Source: Candidatus Endolissoclinum faulkneri L2 (GTDB lineage Bacteria > Pseudomonadota > Alphaproteobacteria > Thalassobaculales > Thalassobaculaceae). Taken from it: DNA of 64,000 nt. This document shows, piece by piece, positions 40,983 through 49,318 of this stretch. Below the pieces are notes generated by a model. It worked only from the letters and a program-made list of their open reading frames with translations. It made no database searches and had not been told where the DNA came from. Location: the NCBI RefSeq assembly GCF_000319385.1, contig NC_019566.1, positions 1 to 64,000 on the forward strand. The letters are read 5' to 3'. The number at the start of each line of letters is the position of its first letter. Positions within the stretch are counted from its first letter, which is position 1. The translations under genes and the position numbers were made by a program.

Positions 40983-41597
40983 TTATTGACGAAGCATTTC
41001 AAATACTTCAGTAATTGTAGCATAGTCATAATAACCTAGCCGTGAAACTGGTTGCCATAAAGTTACATCTGCTTTGCCGTTGACGATTACCTTTTCGGAA
41101 ACATGAATACCGACGACTGTACCAATTAGCGCGTAGTTTCTTTGTGCACTATCCCAACTTTCCAAGTCGATTGTTTGGCGATAGACGCATTCAAATGCGA
41201 TCGGTGCTTTAGCAACCCAAAGCGGGTTTATAAGGTACGAAGCTGCACCCTCGATCCCGACCGATTCAAACTCGCTTTCGCCATGAGCCAAGGCAATAGA
41301 AGTAGCATTCATTTCTTCTTTAAGTGCATGGCCAACAATACTGAGTGTGAACTGACCTGTATCTTCTATATTGCGTTGGCTATCTTTTTTGCTGCCATCC
41401 GGTCGACTACCACTACCAAATATTATTTGGGGAGGATTTGAAGCCATAGCATTAAAAAAGCTGTATGGGGCAAGATTTGTACGATGATGATTGTCGATCG
41501 AACCAATCCACCCGATTGGTCGCGGGCTGCAAAAAGCTTTAAATGGATCTTGACTAAATCCATGTTCTTTGTGTTGTCCCGGTTCGTAAAAAATCAT
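40983..41597 (-). CDS. flavin reductase-like (DIM6/NTAB) FMN-binding protein
   Basis: 204 aa from the ATG at 41597, which has AGGAAA eight bases upstream; an ATG at 41615 lacks one. Split-barrel flavin reductase-like domain: SPRPIGWIGSIDNHHRTNLAPYSFFNAMASNPPQIIFG is diagnostic, followed by EDTGQFTLSIV and EEMNATS. Substrate is unknown; family members bind FMN and reduce flavin or act on small molecules. It is one of few accessory enzymes in the window. Confidence 0.88.
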   Translation of the reverse strand: MIFYEPGQHKEHGFSQDPFKAFCSPRPIGWIGSIDNHHRTNLAPYSFFNAMASNPPQIIFGSGSRPDGSKKDSQRNIEDTGQFTLSIVGHALKEEMNATSIALAHGESEFESVGIEGAASYLINPLWVAKAPIAFECVYRQTIDLESWDSAQRNYALIGTVVGIHVSEKVIVNGKADVTLWQPVSRLGYYDYATITEVFEMLRQ

Positions 41598-42009
41598 GTT
41601 TGTTTTTCCTAGCATAATCTATACTGCGTTTTTCTATTATTTAGCGCATGTTATTTGATAACATGAAAGTAAAAATAATTTATTAAACAATTTAGTTGAT
41701 TACCACGAAGATAGCAGAAATCAGTTATAGCACGGAGTAGCTAATTGTCTATTGGAAAGGTAATTTATTGTTAGTTTACTGTTATCAAAAAAATTTTAAT
41801 TTATTATTTATTGACGGCAGCACAATATAATCTTTATTTAATAAGCTAAATACTGTGCTATTCATTAGCAGAAATACTCGCCTTTTGAAGAAATCACGGC
41901 AAAATTATTTTTATTAAGTTGCTTATATATTGATTTTTTTATACATATTGGATGTGCTAAGCGCTACAATCAACTAATTAGAATTTATTAATGAAAACTA
42001 ATATTCTTC

Positions 42010-42039
42010 GACAACATTATAGTTGACAACATTATAGTT
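42010..42039. repeat. 15-base tandem direct repeat, two copies
   Basis: GACAACATTATAGTT occurs twice without a gap. Looks like a recent slippage or duplication event. Confidence 0.95.
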
Positions 42040-42977
42040 TTATTTTACTAGCACTTATTTTAGATAGCTATGCTCGAATGCGCTTGTTTTAATCGTAGCT
42101 ATTTCCTAATAAAAAAATCTTGACATTACGAATATTCTAGTTAATCAGTAAGATTATTTCTATTACGCATTCTATAATCTCAGGCTAGTCTAAAATCTAT
42201 ATTGACAATAATGTAAAATAGTTAACATCAACGAAGATGCTACTTTATAAAAGTAAATAAATCCTACTTATTCCTAATAATTTATTATAAAGGATAAAAT
42301 ATAATGCCAAAAAACACCTAGTTTACTACTAATAAACTTATTTTTACATGCATCTCATTGATAAAGTTACTAAAACATGACGAAACTAAACCAGGGAATT
42401 GACATCGATAATTAAAATTGATTAATACAATTAAATCACATAATATCTTACCGTAAATACATAACTAATAATCGTCTAAATATGTGCTATACGAAATGAT
42501 TTTCAATTATAGCATCAATACTTTCGATTATATTTAAAACTTTATACTAACTAGTAGAGCTACTTTGTAGCCTTGCTAGGGTAAAATCATTTGGATACTT
42601 AATTTTTATAGTAAAATACAGATTTAAGTTTATGAATTTTAATAGTCTATTTCATGTGTGCTGTAAGGAAAAAACACTCACAGGTTTAATGCAAGCTTCC
42701 TAAGTATCAAGTTGTTGCTTTAAAAGTTAAATTTAGATTTAATCGCTGCAGGATATCAATATAAATGGGATGATTATTGTTAAGTCTAAAAAATAGTTAA
42801 TTTGTTAATACAACACAAAAATATAATTTGTTAGTTAACCATAGTCTATGAATAATGAATATATATATTTCACAGAACAACTCATCATTAGGCGTATTTG
42901 TTACTGAGAATTAAATCGTTTCAAACTATTGCATCGTTATTTTTTTATGTCGCTACAACTTAATTTCAGCAATTTTA

Positions 42978-43011
42978 TTCCCGTCTTGTTATGTGCTGGA
43001 ATAGACGGGAA
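42978..43011 (+). promoter_or_regulatory. leader hairpin upstream of yajC
   Basis: Arms TTCCCGTCT (42978-42986) and AGACGGGAA (43003-43011), loop of 16 bases. It ends 11 bases before the GAGGAG ribosome-binding site of yajC. It is GC-rich relative to surroundings, so it could be a functional RNA structure; role unknown. Confidence 0.4.
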
Positions 43012-43037
43012 GAATGCAGTTTGAGGAGAATCTCTAT

Positions 43038-43454
43038 ATGCTTATCTCGATAGCTTACGCACATTCTTTCGATGGTAGTGTTTCATATGTTATCCAAATT
43101 CTACCTCTAATTGTTATTTTTGCGATATTTTATTTTTTATTGATTCGCCCGCAGCAAAAACGTATTAAACAGCACAAGGAAATGGTTGAAAATGTGCATC
43201 GCGGAGATCAGGTGGTTAGCAATGGTGGTCTTATTGGTATAATTACTAAGGTTCATGTTAAAAGCGATATGCTAACCGTCGAAATTGCCCATGGTGTGCG
43301 TGTACAGATTTTACGTTCAATGCTTGCAGAAGTGCGAGGAAAAAATAATTTAGCGAATAGCCATACTGACAAAGATGCAATTAATGCTAAAGCTACAGCA
43401 AAAGTAAATGAAGCTGATGTACTTCCACCGATGATTGATGGAAATAAAATTTAA
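43038..43454 (+). CDS. yajC: Sec translocase accessory subunit YajC
   Basis: 138 aa from the ATG at 43038. GAGGAG at 43023-43028 lies nine bases before it, which rules against the in-frame ATG at 43014. One membrane helix near residues 17-36 (IQILPLIVIFAIFYFLLIR), then PQQKR and a small cytosolic domain with GDQVVSNGGLIGIITKV. Forms a complex with SecD and SecF, which follow. The last 30 residues are not conserved. Confidence 0.95.
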   Translation: MLISIAYAHSFDGSVSYVIQILPLIVIFAIFYFLLIRPQQKRIKQHKEMVENVHRGDQVVSNGGLIGIITKVHVKSDMLTVEIAHGVRVQILRSMLAEVRGKNNLANSHTDKDAINAKATAKVNEADVLPPMIDGNKI

Positions 43455-43504
43455 TAATTTGCCTGATGTCATACATCATTAAAAGATTATTGTAGAATTT
43501 TCCC

Positions 43505-45046
43505 ATGATGCAGTTCAAAACTTGGAATGCGATCATTAATATATTTGTTTGTCTGATTGGAATTGTTTACGCAATTCCTAACGTTTTAGATAAAACAATT
43601 GCTGATGAGTGGCCGATAGGTTTTCCAGGCAAGCAGATTAGTCTTGGACTTGATCTTCGAGGGGGAGCACACTTACTACTGGAAGTTGATGCTAATGTTC
43701 TCATTCAAGAGCGATTAGAATCTGTCCTGGGATCTGTTCGTAAAGCTTTGCGTGAAGCAAAAGTTGGTTATGTTGGTTTGGGAATACGTGGTGATGTTGT
43801 TAGTTTTACTTTGCTTAGTCAGATAGATAAAACAATTGTGGAAAAAATTGTGAGTAGTTTCGGTAGTGAATTGGTAATCGATAGGAATAGTAATATCATT
43901 TTATTATCGATACAGGAGAAAGCAATTCGCCAAATTAAGACTAACGCGACTCAGAATGCCATTGAAATTTTACGTCGTCGAATAGATGAAACAGGCACGC
44001 GCGAGCCTTTGATTCAGCGTCAGGGTGTTAATAGAATACTTATTCAAGTGCCTGGTATAAATGATCCACAAAGAATCAAGAACTTAATCGGTAAGACAGC
44101 TAAGCTAACTTTTCATTTAGTTACTAACGCCCCTGAAATTAATCAGCAATTTTCAAATGTGCTTACTCTTCCAATGTTAGAAGGCGGTAGTATCTCAATA
44201 GATCGTCGATCTTTGGTTAGCGGTGAAAATTTATTAGATGCTCGGACTTCTTTTGATGAAAATCATCAATCGGCTGTTACTATACGTTTTGATACTCTTG
44301 GTAGTTATAATTTTGCTCGGGCGACGACAGAAAATGTAGGAAAGTCATTTGCTATAGTACTAGATCGGAAAGTGATCTCCGCACCTGTGATACGCGAGCC
44401 GATTCTTGGTGGTTCTGCCCAAATCAGTGGTCGTTTTACAGTTCAGGAAGCAAATGATCTTGCGCTATTATTACGCTCGGGCGCGTTGCCTGCACCACTG
44501 AAAGTACTAGAAGAGCGCTCAATTGGACCTGGGTTGGGTAAGGATTCAGTTAATGCAGGTTGTATGGCCGCTGTAATTAGTTTAATTTTAATTATCAGTT
44601 TTATGATAGCTTTTTATGGTTTATTTGGATTATTTGCCAATGCTGCCCTATTTGTTAATATTATTTTAATCTTAGGTGCGTTGTCAGCTTTACAAGCTAC
44701 TCTAACGCTGCCTGGTATAGTAGGTATCGTGCTGACTATTGGCATGGCAGTGGATGCTAATGTGCTTATTTTTGAACGAATGCGCGATGAATACAAAGCT
44801 GGTCGGCAACTGCTCCAAGCTTTGGATGCTGGCTACAGGCGTGCTTTAAAAACCATTGTAGACAGCAATGTAACAACTTTGTTGGCTGCTTTGTTTCTCT
44901 TTGTACTTGGATCAGGTACAATAAGAGGATTCGCCGTGACTTTAACTATCGGTATCGTTACATCGATGTTTACAGCTATTATGATTACCCGAATGTTTGT
45001 TGTTTGTTGGCTGCGATATTATAAGCCTACTAGGTTACCTATTTGA
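43505..45046 (+). CDS. secD: protein translocase subunit SecD
   Basis: 513 aa. RND-family membrane protein that uses proton motive force to complete secretion. First helix at the N-terminus, then GLDLRGGAHLLLEVD (D1 motif), a periplasmic domain with RRRIDETGTREPLIQRQG, and the C-terminal five-helix bundle with GMAVDANVLIFERMRDE and GSGTIRGFAVTLTIG. Two adjacent ATG codons at 43505 and 43508. Fifty bases after yajC and six before secF. Confidence 0.97.
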   Translation: MMQFKTWNAIINIFVCLIGIVYAIPNVLDKTIADEWPIGFPGKQISLGLDLRGGAHLLLEVDANVLIQERLESVLGSVRKALREAKVGYVGLGIRGDVVSFTLLSQIDKTIVEKIVSSFGSELVIDRNSNIILLSIQEKAIRQIKTNATQNAIEILRRRIDETGTREPLIQRQGVNRILIQVPGINDPQRIKNLIGKTAKLTFHLVTNAPEINQQFSNVLTLPMLEGGSISIDRRSLVSGENLLDARTSFDENHQSAVTIRFDTLGSYNFARATTENVGKSFAIVLDRKVISAPVIREPILGGSAQISGRFTVQEANDLALLLRSGALPAPLKVLEERSIGPGLGKDSVNAGCMAAVISLILIISFMIAFYGLFGLFANAALFVNIILILGALSALQATLTLPGIVGIVLTIGMAVDANVLIFERMRDEYKAGRQLLQALDAGYRRALKTIVDSNVTTLLAALFLFVLGSGTIRGFAVTLTIGIVTSMFTAIMITRMFVVCWLRYYKPTRLPI

Positions 45047-45052
45047 CTGTAA

Positions 45053-45961
45053 ATGAAATTACTTCATCTCGTCCCTCCGAACTCCAATATTCCATTTATT
45101 AAATACCATTTAATTACTTTTTTATTTTCGGCTTTGATGCTAATTGGCTCAATTTTTGCTATATTTAGCATTGGGCTGAGTTTTGGCATCGACTTCAAGG
45201 GTGGAGTGGTAATCGAAGTACAAACTAACGCTTCAACCGATATCGCTCGGCTTCGTTCAGACTTGAATAAACTTGGATTAGGTGAAGTTATTTTGCAGGA
45301 GTTCAGCGAAGACAGCGCGATATTAATTCGCGTGGGTTGTCAAGAAAACGATCAAAATAAACAGATAAATATTATCAAAGAAATACGTCAGGTTATTCCA
45401 TCTAATATTAAATTTCGACGAACTGAGTTTGTGGGTCCAACTGTCGGTAAAGAGATGATTAATGCTGCTGTATTGGCGATAGTTTTGGCTTTGTTATCAA
45501 TCATGATTTATATATGGTTTTGCTTTGAATGGCAATTCGGTCTATGCGCTATTTTGGCATTGATTCATGATATAATTTTGACTATAGGTCTGTTTTCTTT
45601 GATTGAACACGAATTTAATACAGCAACTGTTGCAGCATTATTGGCGATAGCTGGTTCCTCTGTCAATGATACTGTAGTGATTTATGACCGAGTCCGAGAA
45701 AATCTACAGCGATATAAAAATATGTTATTAACTAAATTGCTAGAATTATCTATTAATGAAACATTATCACGAACTACTATAACTTCACTTACTACATTAT
45801 TAGCACTGGCAGGGGTGTATTTTTTTGGAGGTGCTGGATTAACAGATTTCGCGCTTGCAATGATTTGGGGGATATTGGTTGGTACTTATTCATCCATCTT
45901 CATAGCTGTGCCACTACTTTTATACACTGGTGTGCGGGATAAAAGAATACTCACTAGCTAG
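45053..45961 (+). CDS. secF: protein translocase subunit SecF
   Basis: 302 aa. Partner of SecD. GLSFGIDFKGGVVIEV after the first helix, FVGPTVGKEMINAAV, then the six-helix part with SSVNDTVVIYDRVREN and LSRTTITSLTTLLALAGVYFFGGAGLTDFALAMIWGILVGTYSSIFIA. All standard motifs intact. Close behind secD, so co-translated or at least co-transcribed. Confidence 0.97.
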   Translation: MKLLHLVPPNSNIPFIKYHLITFLFSALMLIGSIFAIFSIGLSFGIDFKGGVVIEVQTNASTDIARLRSDLNKLGLGEVILQEFSEDSAILIRVGCQENDQNKQINIIKEIRQVIPSNIKFRRTEFVGPTVGKEMINAAVLAIVLALLSIMIYIWFCFEWQFGLCAILALIHDIILTIGLFSLIEHEFNTATVAALLAIAGSSVNDTVVIYDRVRENLQRYKNMLLTKLLELSINETLSRTTITSLTTLLALAGVYFFGGAGLTDFALAMIWGILVGTYSSIFIAVPLLLYTGVRDKRILTS

Positions 45962-45989
45962 ATACTTGAAAGTAAAAAGAAAGAAGACA

Positions 45990-46394
45990 ATGGTTAATGT
46001 CACTCCTATGCTAACTGATAACATGCAAGTTATTCAATGCTATGATAAAAGTAGGTTTACTATTAAAGACATTAATTATACTGGCCCTATTCTAGTAGAT
46101 CAGGAGAATATTCGGCACTGGGATATAGAGAGTAATGTTTTATGGTCAAAGTTTGATCTTTTAACTTTAGAACCAATTTTTGAGGCTAAACAGAAATATG
46201 ACATTCTTCTCATCGGTAGTGGCAGTAGGCAGATTTTTTTTCCACCTTCTCTGCGCTTGCGCATTCGAGAGCAAGGTCCTGTTGTCGAAGTTATGAGCAC
46301 TGCAGCGGCTTGTCGTACTTTTTCATTATTACTGGCCGAAGGGCGACGGGTAGCAGCAGCTTTGTTGCCGATTGGTTGGTTGATAGAGGCTTAA
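45990..46394 (+). CDS. Mth938-like domain protein (DUF498)
   Basis: 134 aa from the ATG at 45990 with AAGAAG upstream; the frame stays open back into secF, but those residues are not family-like. The Mth938/NDUFAF3-type fold shows as YDILLIGSGSRQIFFPPSLRLRIREQG, then MSTAAACRTFSLLLAEGRRVAAALLPI. Mitochondrial relative NDUFAF3 helps assemble respiratory complex I. In alphaproteobacteria it follows secF, as here, and it shares this neighbourhood with an NDUFAF6-like gene, which supports a complex I role. Confidence 0.9.
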   Translation: MVNVTPMLTDNMQVIQCYDKSRFTIKDINYTGPILVDQENIRHWDIESNVLWSKFDLLTLEPIFEAKQKYDILLIGSGSRQIFFPPSLRLRIREQGPVVEVMSTAAACRTFSLLLAEGRRVAAALLPIGWLIEA

Positions 46395-46602
46395 CCATTT
46401 AAATTCATTGCTATTTTATTTATGGCTAGATTATTTTTAATTCACTGACCAATTTATTCAACTCAATAATCAGCTATTATTCTCTAGAATAATAATTACA
46501 ATTTTGGAAAATTATCCTTTTGCAGTCTTTCTTGTGTATATTACTTTCATATGACCTTAGTGAATCATCATTTCACCCAACACATTTTACGCGCTAGGAA
46601 AA

Positions 46603-47754
46603 TTGACCAAGTATCATTATAACACTCACTCCTATTGGAACAACTCAATAAGCGGTATTATGCCATATCAGGAGATAAAGCGAATGATTGAAGAAGGTCA
46701 AATCAGGTGTGCTACCGCTGTTGATTCTTCGCAAATTCAGCCAGCTAGCTTAGATTTGCGTCTTGGTAGATTAGCCTATCAAATGCGTGCAAGCTTTTTG
46801 CCTGGTTTAAGCAGTGCGGTTATGGATAAGATCGATCAACTAGACGGAGATCTAGTATTGGATTTACTTAATGGCGCCTTACTAGAACGTGGTTGTGTGT
46901 ATATTATTGAAATATTAGAAACTCTTAATTTGCCACATGATGTCGAAGCGTTAGCTAATACGAAAAGCTCGATTGGCCGCCTTGACATATTGACACGCTT
47001 GATTACTGATGGATGTACAGCTTTTGATCGGATTGATAAAGGCTATAAAGGTAGACTATTTCTGGAGATAGTATCATTATCATTCAATGTAGTTGTTAGT
47101 TATAGATCTAGCTTAAATCAGCTACGTTTTCAACGTGGCGAAAGTAAGATTTCTTCTAAGGAGATGCGCAAACGCCACGCTCTTGGTCATTTTGCCAAGG
47201 TTGCTGATGGTGATATACTAATATCGCCGCGCGGTACGCTATTACCATGCTCGATCGACTTGCAAGGATCAGGAAAAGGAACGATAGTAGGATATAAAGC
47301 TAAAAAAAATACGTGTAAAATTGATATCGAGCGTAAATACACTTATCCCGTTAGTGAATTTTGGGAGCAGCTTTATTGGGATCATGGGCAATTGATATTG
47401 GAAAAGGATGAGTTTTATATTCTCGGTACGCGTGAAGAATTAGCTGTACCACCTGATCTAGCTGCTGAAATGCTTCCTTTCAACAATCAATCTGGAGAGT
47501 TTCGAGTGCATTACGCTGGCTTTTTTGATCCTGGTTTTGGTTGGGTTAATGGTCAAGCTCAAGGAAGTCGAGCTGTACTTGAGGTGCGATCTTATGGTGC
47601 TCCTTTTGTCTTAGAGCATGGACAAATCGTTGGCTGGTTACATTATCTTCGTATTGCTAGCGGTCAAACTGACATTATTTATGGTGCAGCAGTAAACTCT
47701 AATTATCAAGGTCAAAAAATAGCTCTTGCTAGGCATTTTGTCATCGATACTTAA
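46603..47754 (+). CDS. 2'-deoxycytidine 5'-triphosphate deaminase, two-domain form
   Basis: 383 aa. Tandem Dcd/dUTPase-like protein (DCD N-terminal family, COG0717 relatives) typical of alphaproteobacteria. IQPASLDLRLG and ANTKSSIGRLDILTRLITDG lie in the first half; the second has NQSGEFRVHYAGFFDPGFGW and LEVRSYGAPFVLEHGQIVGWLHY. Expected to deaminate dCTP to dUTP for thymidylate synthesis. The start is uncertain: TTG at 46603 has AGGAA too close (2 bases), while the ATG at 46660 would cut residues that seem to align with relatives. Confidence 0.88.
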   Translation: MTKYHYNTHSYWNNSISGIMPYQEIKRMIEEGQIRCATAVDSSQIQPASLDLRLGRLAYQMRASFLPGLSSAVMDKIDQLDGDLVLDLLNGALLERGCVYIIEILETLNLPHDVEALANTKSSIGRLDILTRLITDGCTAFDRIDKGYKGRLFLEIVSLSFNVVVSYRSSLNQLRFQRGESKISSKEMRKRHALGHFAKVADGDILISPRGTLLPCSIDLQGSGKGTIVGYKAKKNTCKIDIERKYTYPVSEFWEQLYWDHGQLILEKDEFYILGTREELAVPPDLAAEMLPFNNQSGEFRVHYAGFFDPGFGWVNGQAQGSRAVLEVRSYGAPFVLEHGQIVGWLHYLRIASGQTDIIYGAAVNSNYQGQKIALARHFVIDT

Positions 47755-47795
47755 TATTAAGTTGATTTAGTAGATTAAAAATTGACGATTTTATC

Positions 47796-48638
47796 ATGAG
47801 AGATATTACAGAATGTGCAAGAATTGTGCGACGCTATGATCGCGAGCGATATCTTGTATCTCTTTTCGCACAACCGGAGATGTGTGAAGATTTATTTACT
47901 GTACTCGCTGTTAATCATGAGATCACTAAAATTGTTGATGTAGTAAGCGATCCATTAATTGGCTTTGTTCGTCTGCAGTGGTGGCAAGAATCATTTGATG
48001 CAATTGAATTAGGCACTCCTAGTTCTTATGAGGTAGTTTTGTCATTAGCTAGACTAGCTGAACGCCATCCGGCAGTTTTGGACGATTTGCGTAGAGTTGT
48101 CAATGCGCATGAAGCAGATTTCTCAGATAGATTATTGCCAGATTTAGAATCACTTGAAAATTATGCTGCTATGACGGAAGGATTGATAACTAACTCTATG
48201 GCGCATATTCTTGGTGCGCAATTGAAAAATTCCAGAGAGCTTGGCACGGCTTGGTCACTTATTAATTTAGTGCGCACGCTGCCAGTAATAAATAAAAGAA
48301 GAAAATTCATGATACCAGAGTCGATCCTTGATAAAAGCGGCATTAAAGCATCTAGCTTAATAGATCATCCTTTTTCATTCAATTTTATTTCGCTATGTAA
48401 GCCAATCATTGAACTTAGTAGAATTCGTTTGGATGCCGCTTTGTCAGGTTCTGCACTAATGCAGAAATCAGCCCATGTAATGTGGCTGTTGGCGGCACGA
48501 ACAGATGATATATCGCGCAACATTGAAAGTGCCTACTATAATCCGCGAAGTTTCCCTATCGCCGAGATTCCTACAGGCCTTATTTGGCGCCATGTCATGA
48601 GATCAGTTTGGTTTTGTTTGCGTTCACAGTTTCAATAA
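47796..48638 (+). CDS. squalene/phytoene synthase-family protein, NDUFAF6-like
   Basis: 280 aa. Trans-isoprenyl synthase fold (CARIVRRYDRERYLVSLFAQPE, then VSDPLIGFVRLQWWQESFDAI, and GLITNSMAHILGAQLK). The two Asp-rich DxxxD motifs needed for catalysis in squalene and phytoene synthases are not seen. This fits the NDUFAF6 group, a complex I assembly factor in mitochondria, rather than a carotenoid or hopanoid enzyme. Neighbourhood with the Mth938 protein agrees. Confidence 0.85.
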   Translation: MRDITECARIVRRYDRERYLVSLFAQPEMCEDLFTVLAVNHEITKIVDVVSDPLIGFVRLQWWQESFDAIELGTPSSYEVVLSLARLAERHPAVLDDLRRVVNAHEADFSDRLLPDLESLENYAAMTEGLITNSMAHILGAQLKNSRELGTAWSLINLVRTLPVINKRRKFMIPESILDKSGIKASSLIDHPFSFNFISLCKPIIELSRIRLDAALSGSALMQKSAHVMWLLAARTDDISRNIESAYYNPRSFPIAEIPTGLIWRHVMRSVWFCLRSQFQ

Positions 48639-49318
48639 TCGATATATAAGCGCTACGCTCGCATATTTTGTAATATGTGCAAAAATTATCCAAATTGTTA
48701 TGTTATAGTAACTTAGCAGATTTACTATTATGTAATATTATGTAGTTTAAATGTAGATTATAAATTTTAGTAGATTATGATTAACTTCGATTTTGTATAT
48801 AAATTATCCTTGGCACAATACTCAAAAAGCAAAGATTTTTTATTATTCGTACTTGAATAACTATACTACAGAGATTAATATTTTTATGTTCTAACATGAC
48901 CGTTTGTATGTGCTTTTCTACAATATACCATATATTTAAAGTTTGATTATTTGTTAATTTTATATTAGAAATTATATTAATTAATATAAAATTAACTGAG
49001 AAATAAGTAATTATTTTTTATTTATTTTTCGTTAATATTAATCTTCGAAATATTTTAATAACAAGCTTAGTGCTGCAGATTAGTTTTTTTGATTTCTAGG
49101 TAGATTGATCTTACAGTAATAATATTGCTGTATTTAAATCAGATTAAAATTGTTAGTCATAAATTTTGTATTTTTGTATTTATAAAATATACTACTGAAT
49201 ATTTTTCTATCTTCACCAGTAGCTTTTAATATTTTTTTATACTTAATTATCAACAGCTTATTTTTATATACATTTTCCTTAATATATGTATAATAACCTT
49301 AAGGGAGGGTTATAATGC
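48639..49318. other. spacer between NDUFAF6-like gene and ftsK
   Basis: 680 bases; no gene recognised. A 15-bp inverted repeat with a 14-base loop at 48953-48996. The ftsK ribosome-binding site AAGGGAGGG lies at 49301-49309. Confidence 0.55.
48953..48996. repeat. 15-bp perfect inverted repeat
   Basis: Arms GTTAATTTTATATTA (48953-48967) and complement (48982-48996), loop 14 bases. AT-only apart from the outer G-C pair. Confidence 0.8.

Larger units (their letters stand above)
41598..43037. other. long spacer between divergent genes
   Basis: 1,440 bases, no gene recognised. Contains an 8-bp hairpin CATGTTAT at 41647-41665, a 15-base tandem duplication at 42010-42039, and a 9-bp hairpin with GC content at 42978-43011 just upstream of yajC. 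Confidence 0.5.

Noticed and set aside
47796-48638. Carotenoid or hopanoid biosynthesis gene
   Set aside because: Family fold matches squalene/phytoene synthase, but the Asp-rich catalytic motifs are not seen and the neighbours fit a complex I assembly factor.
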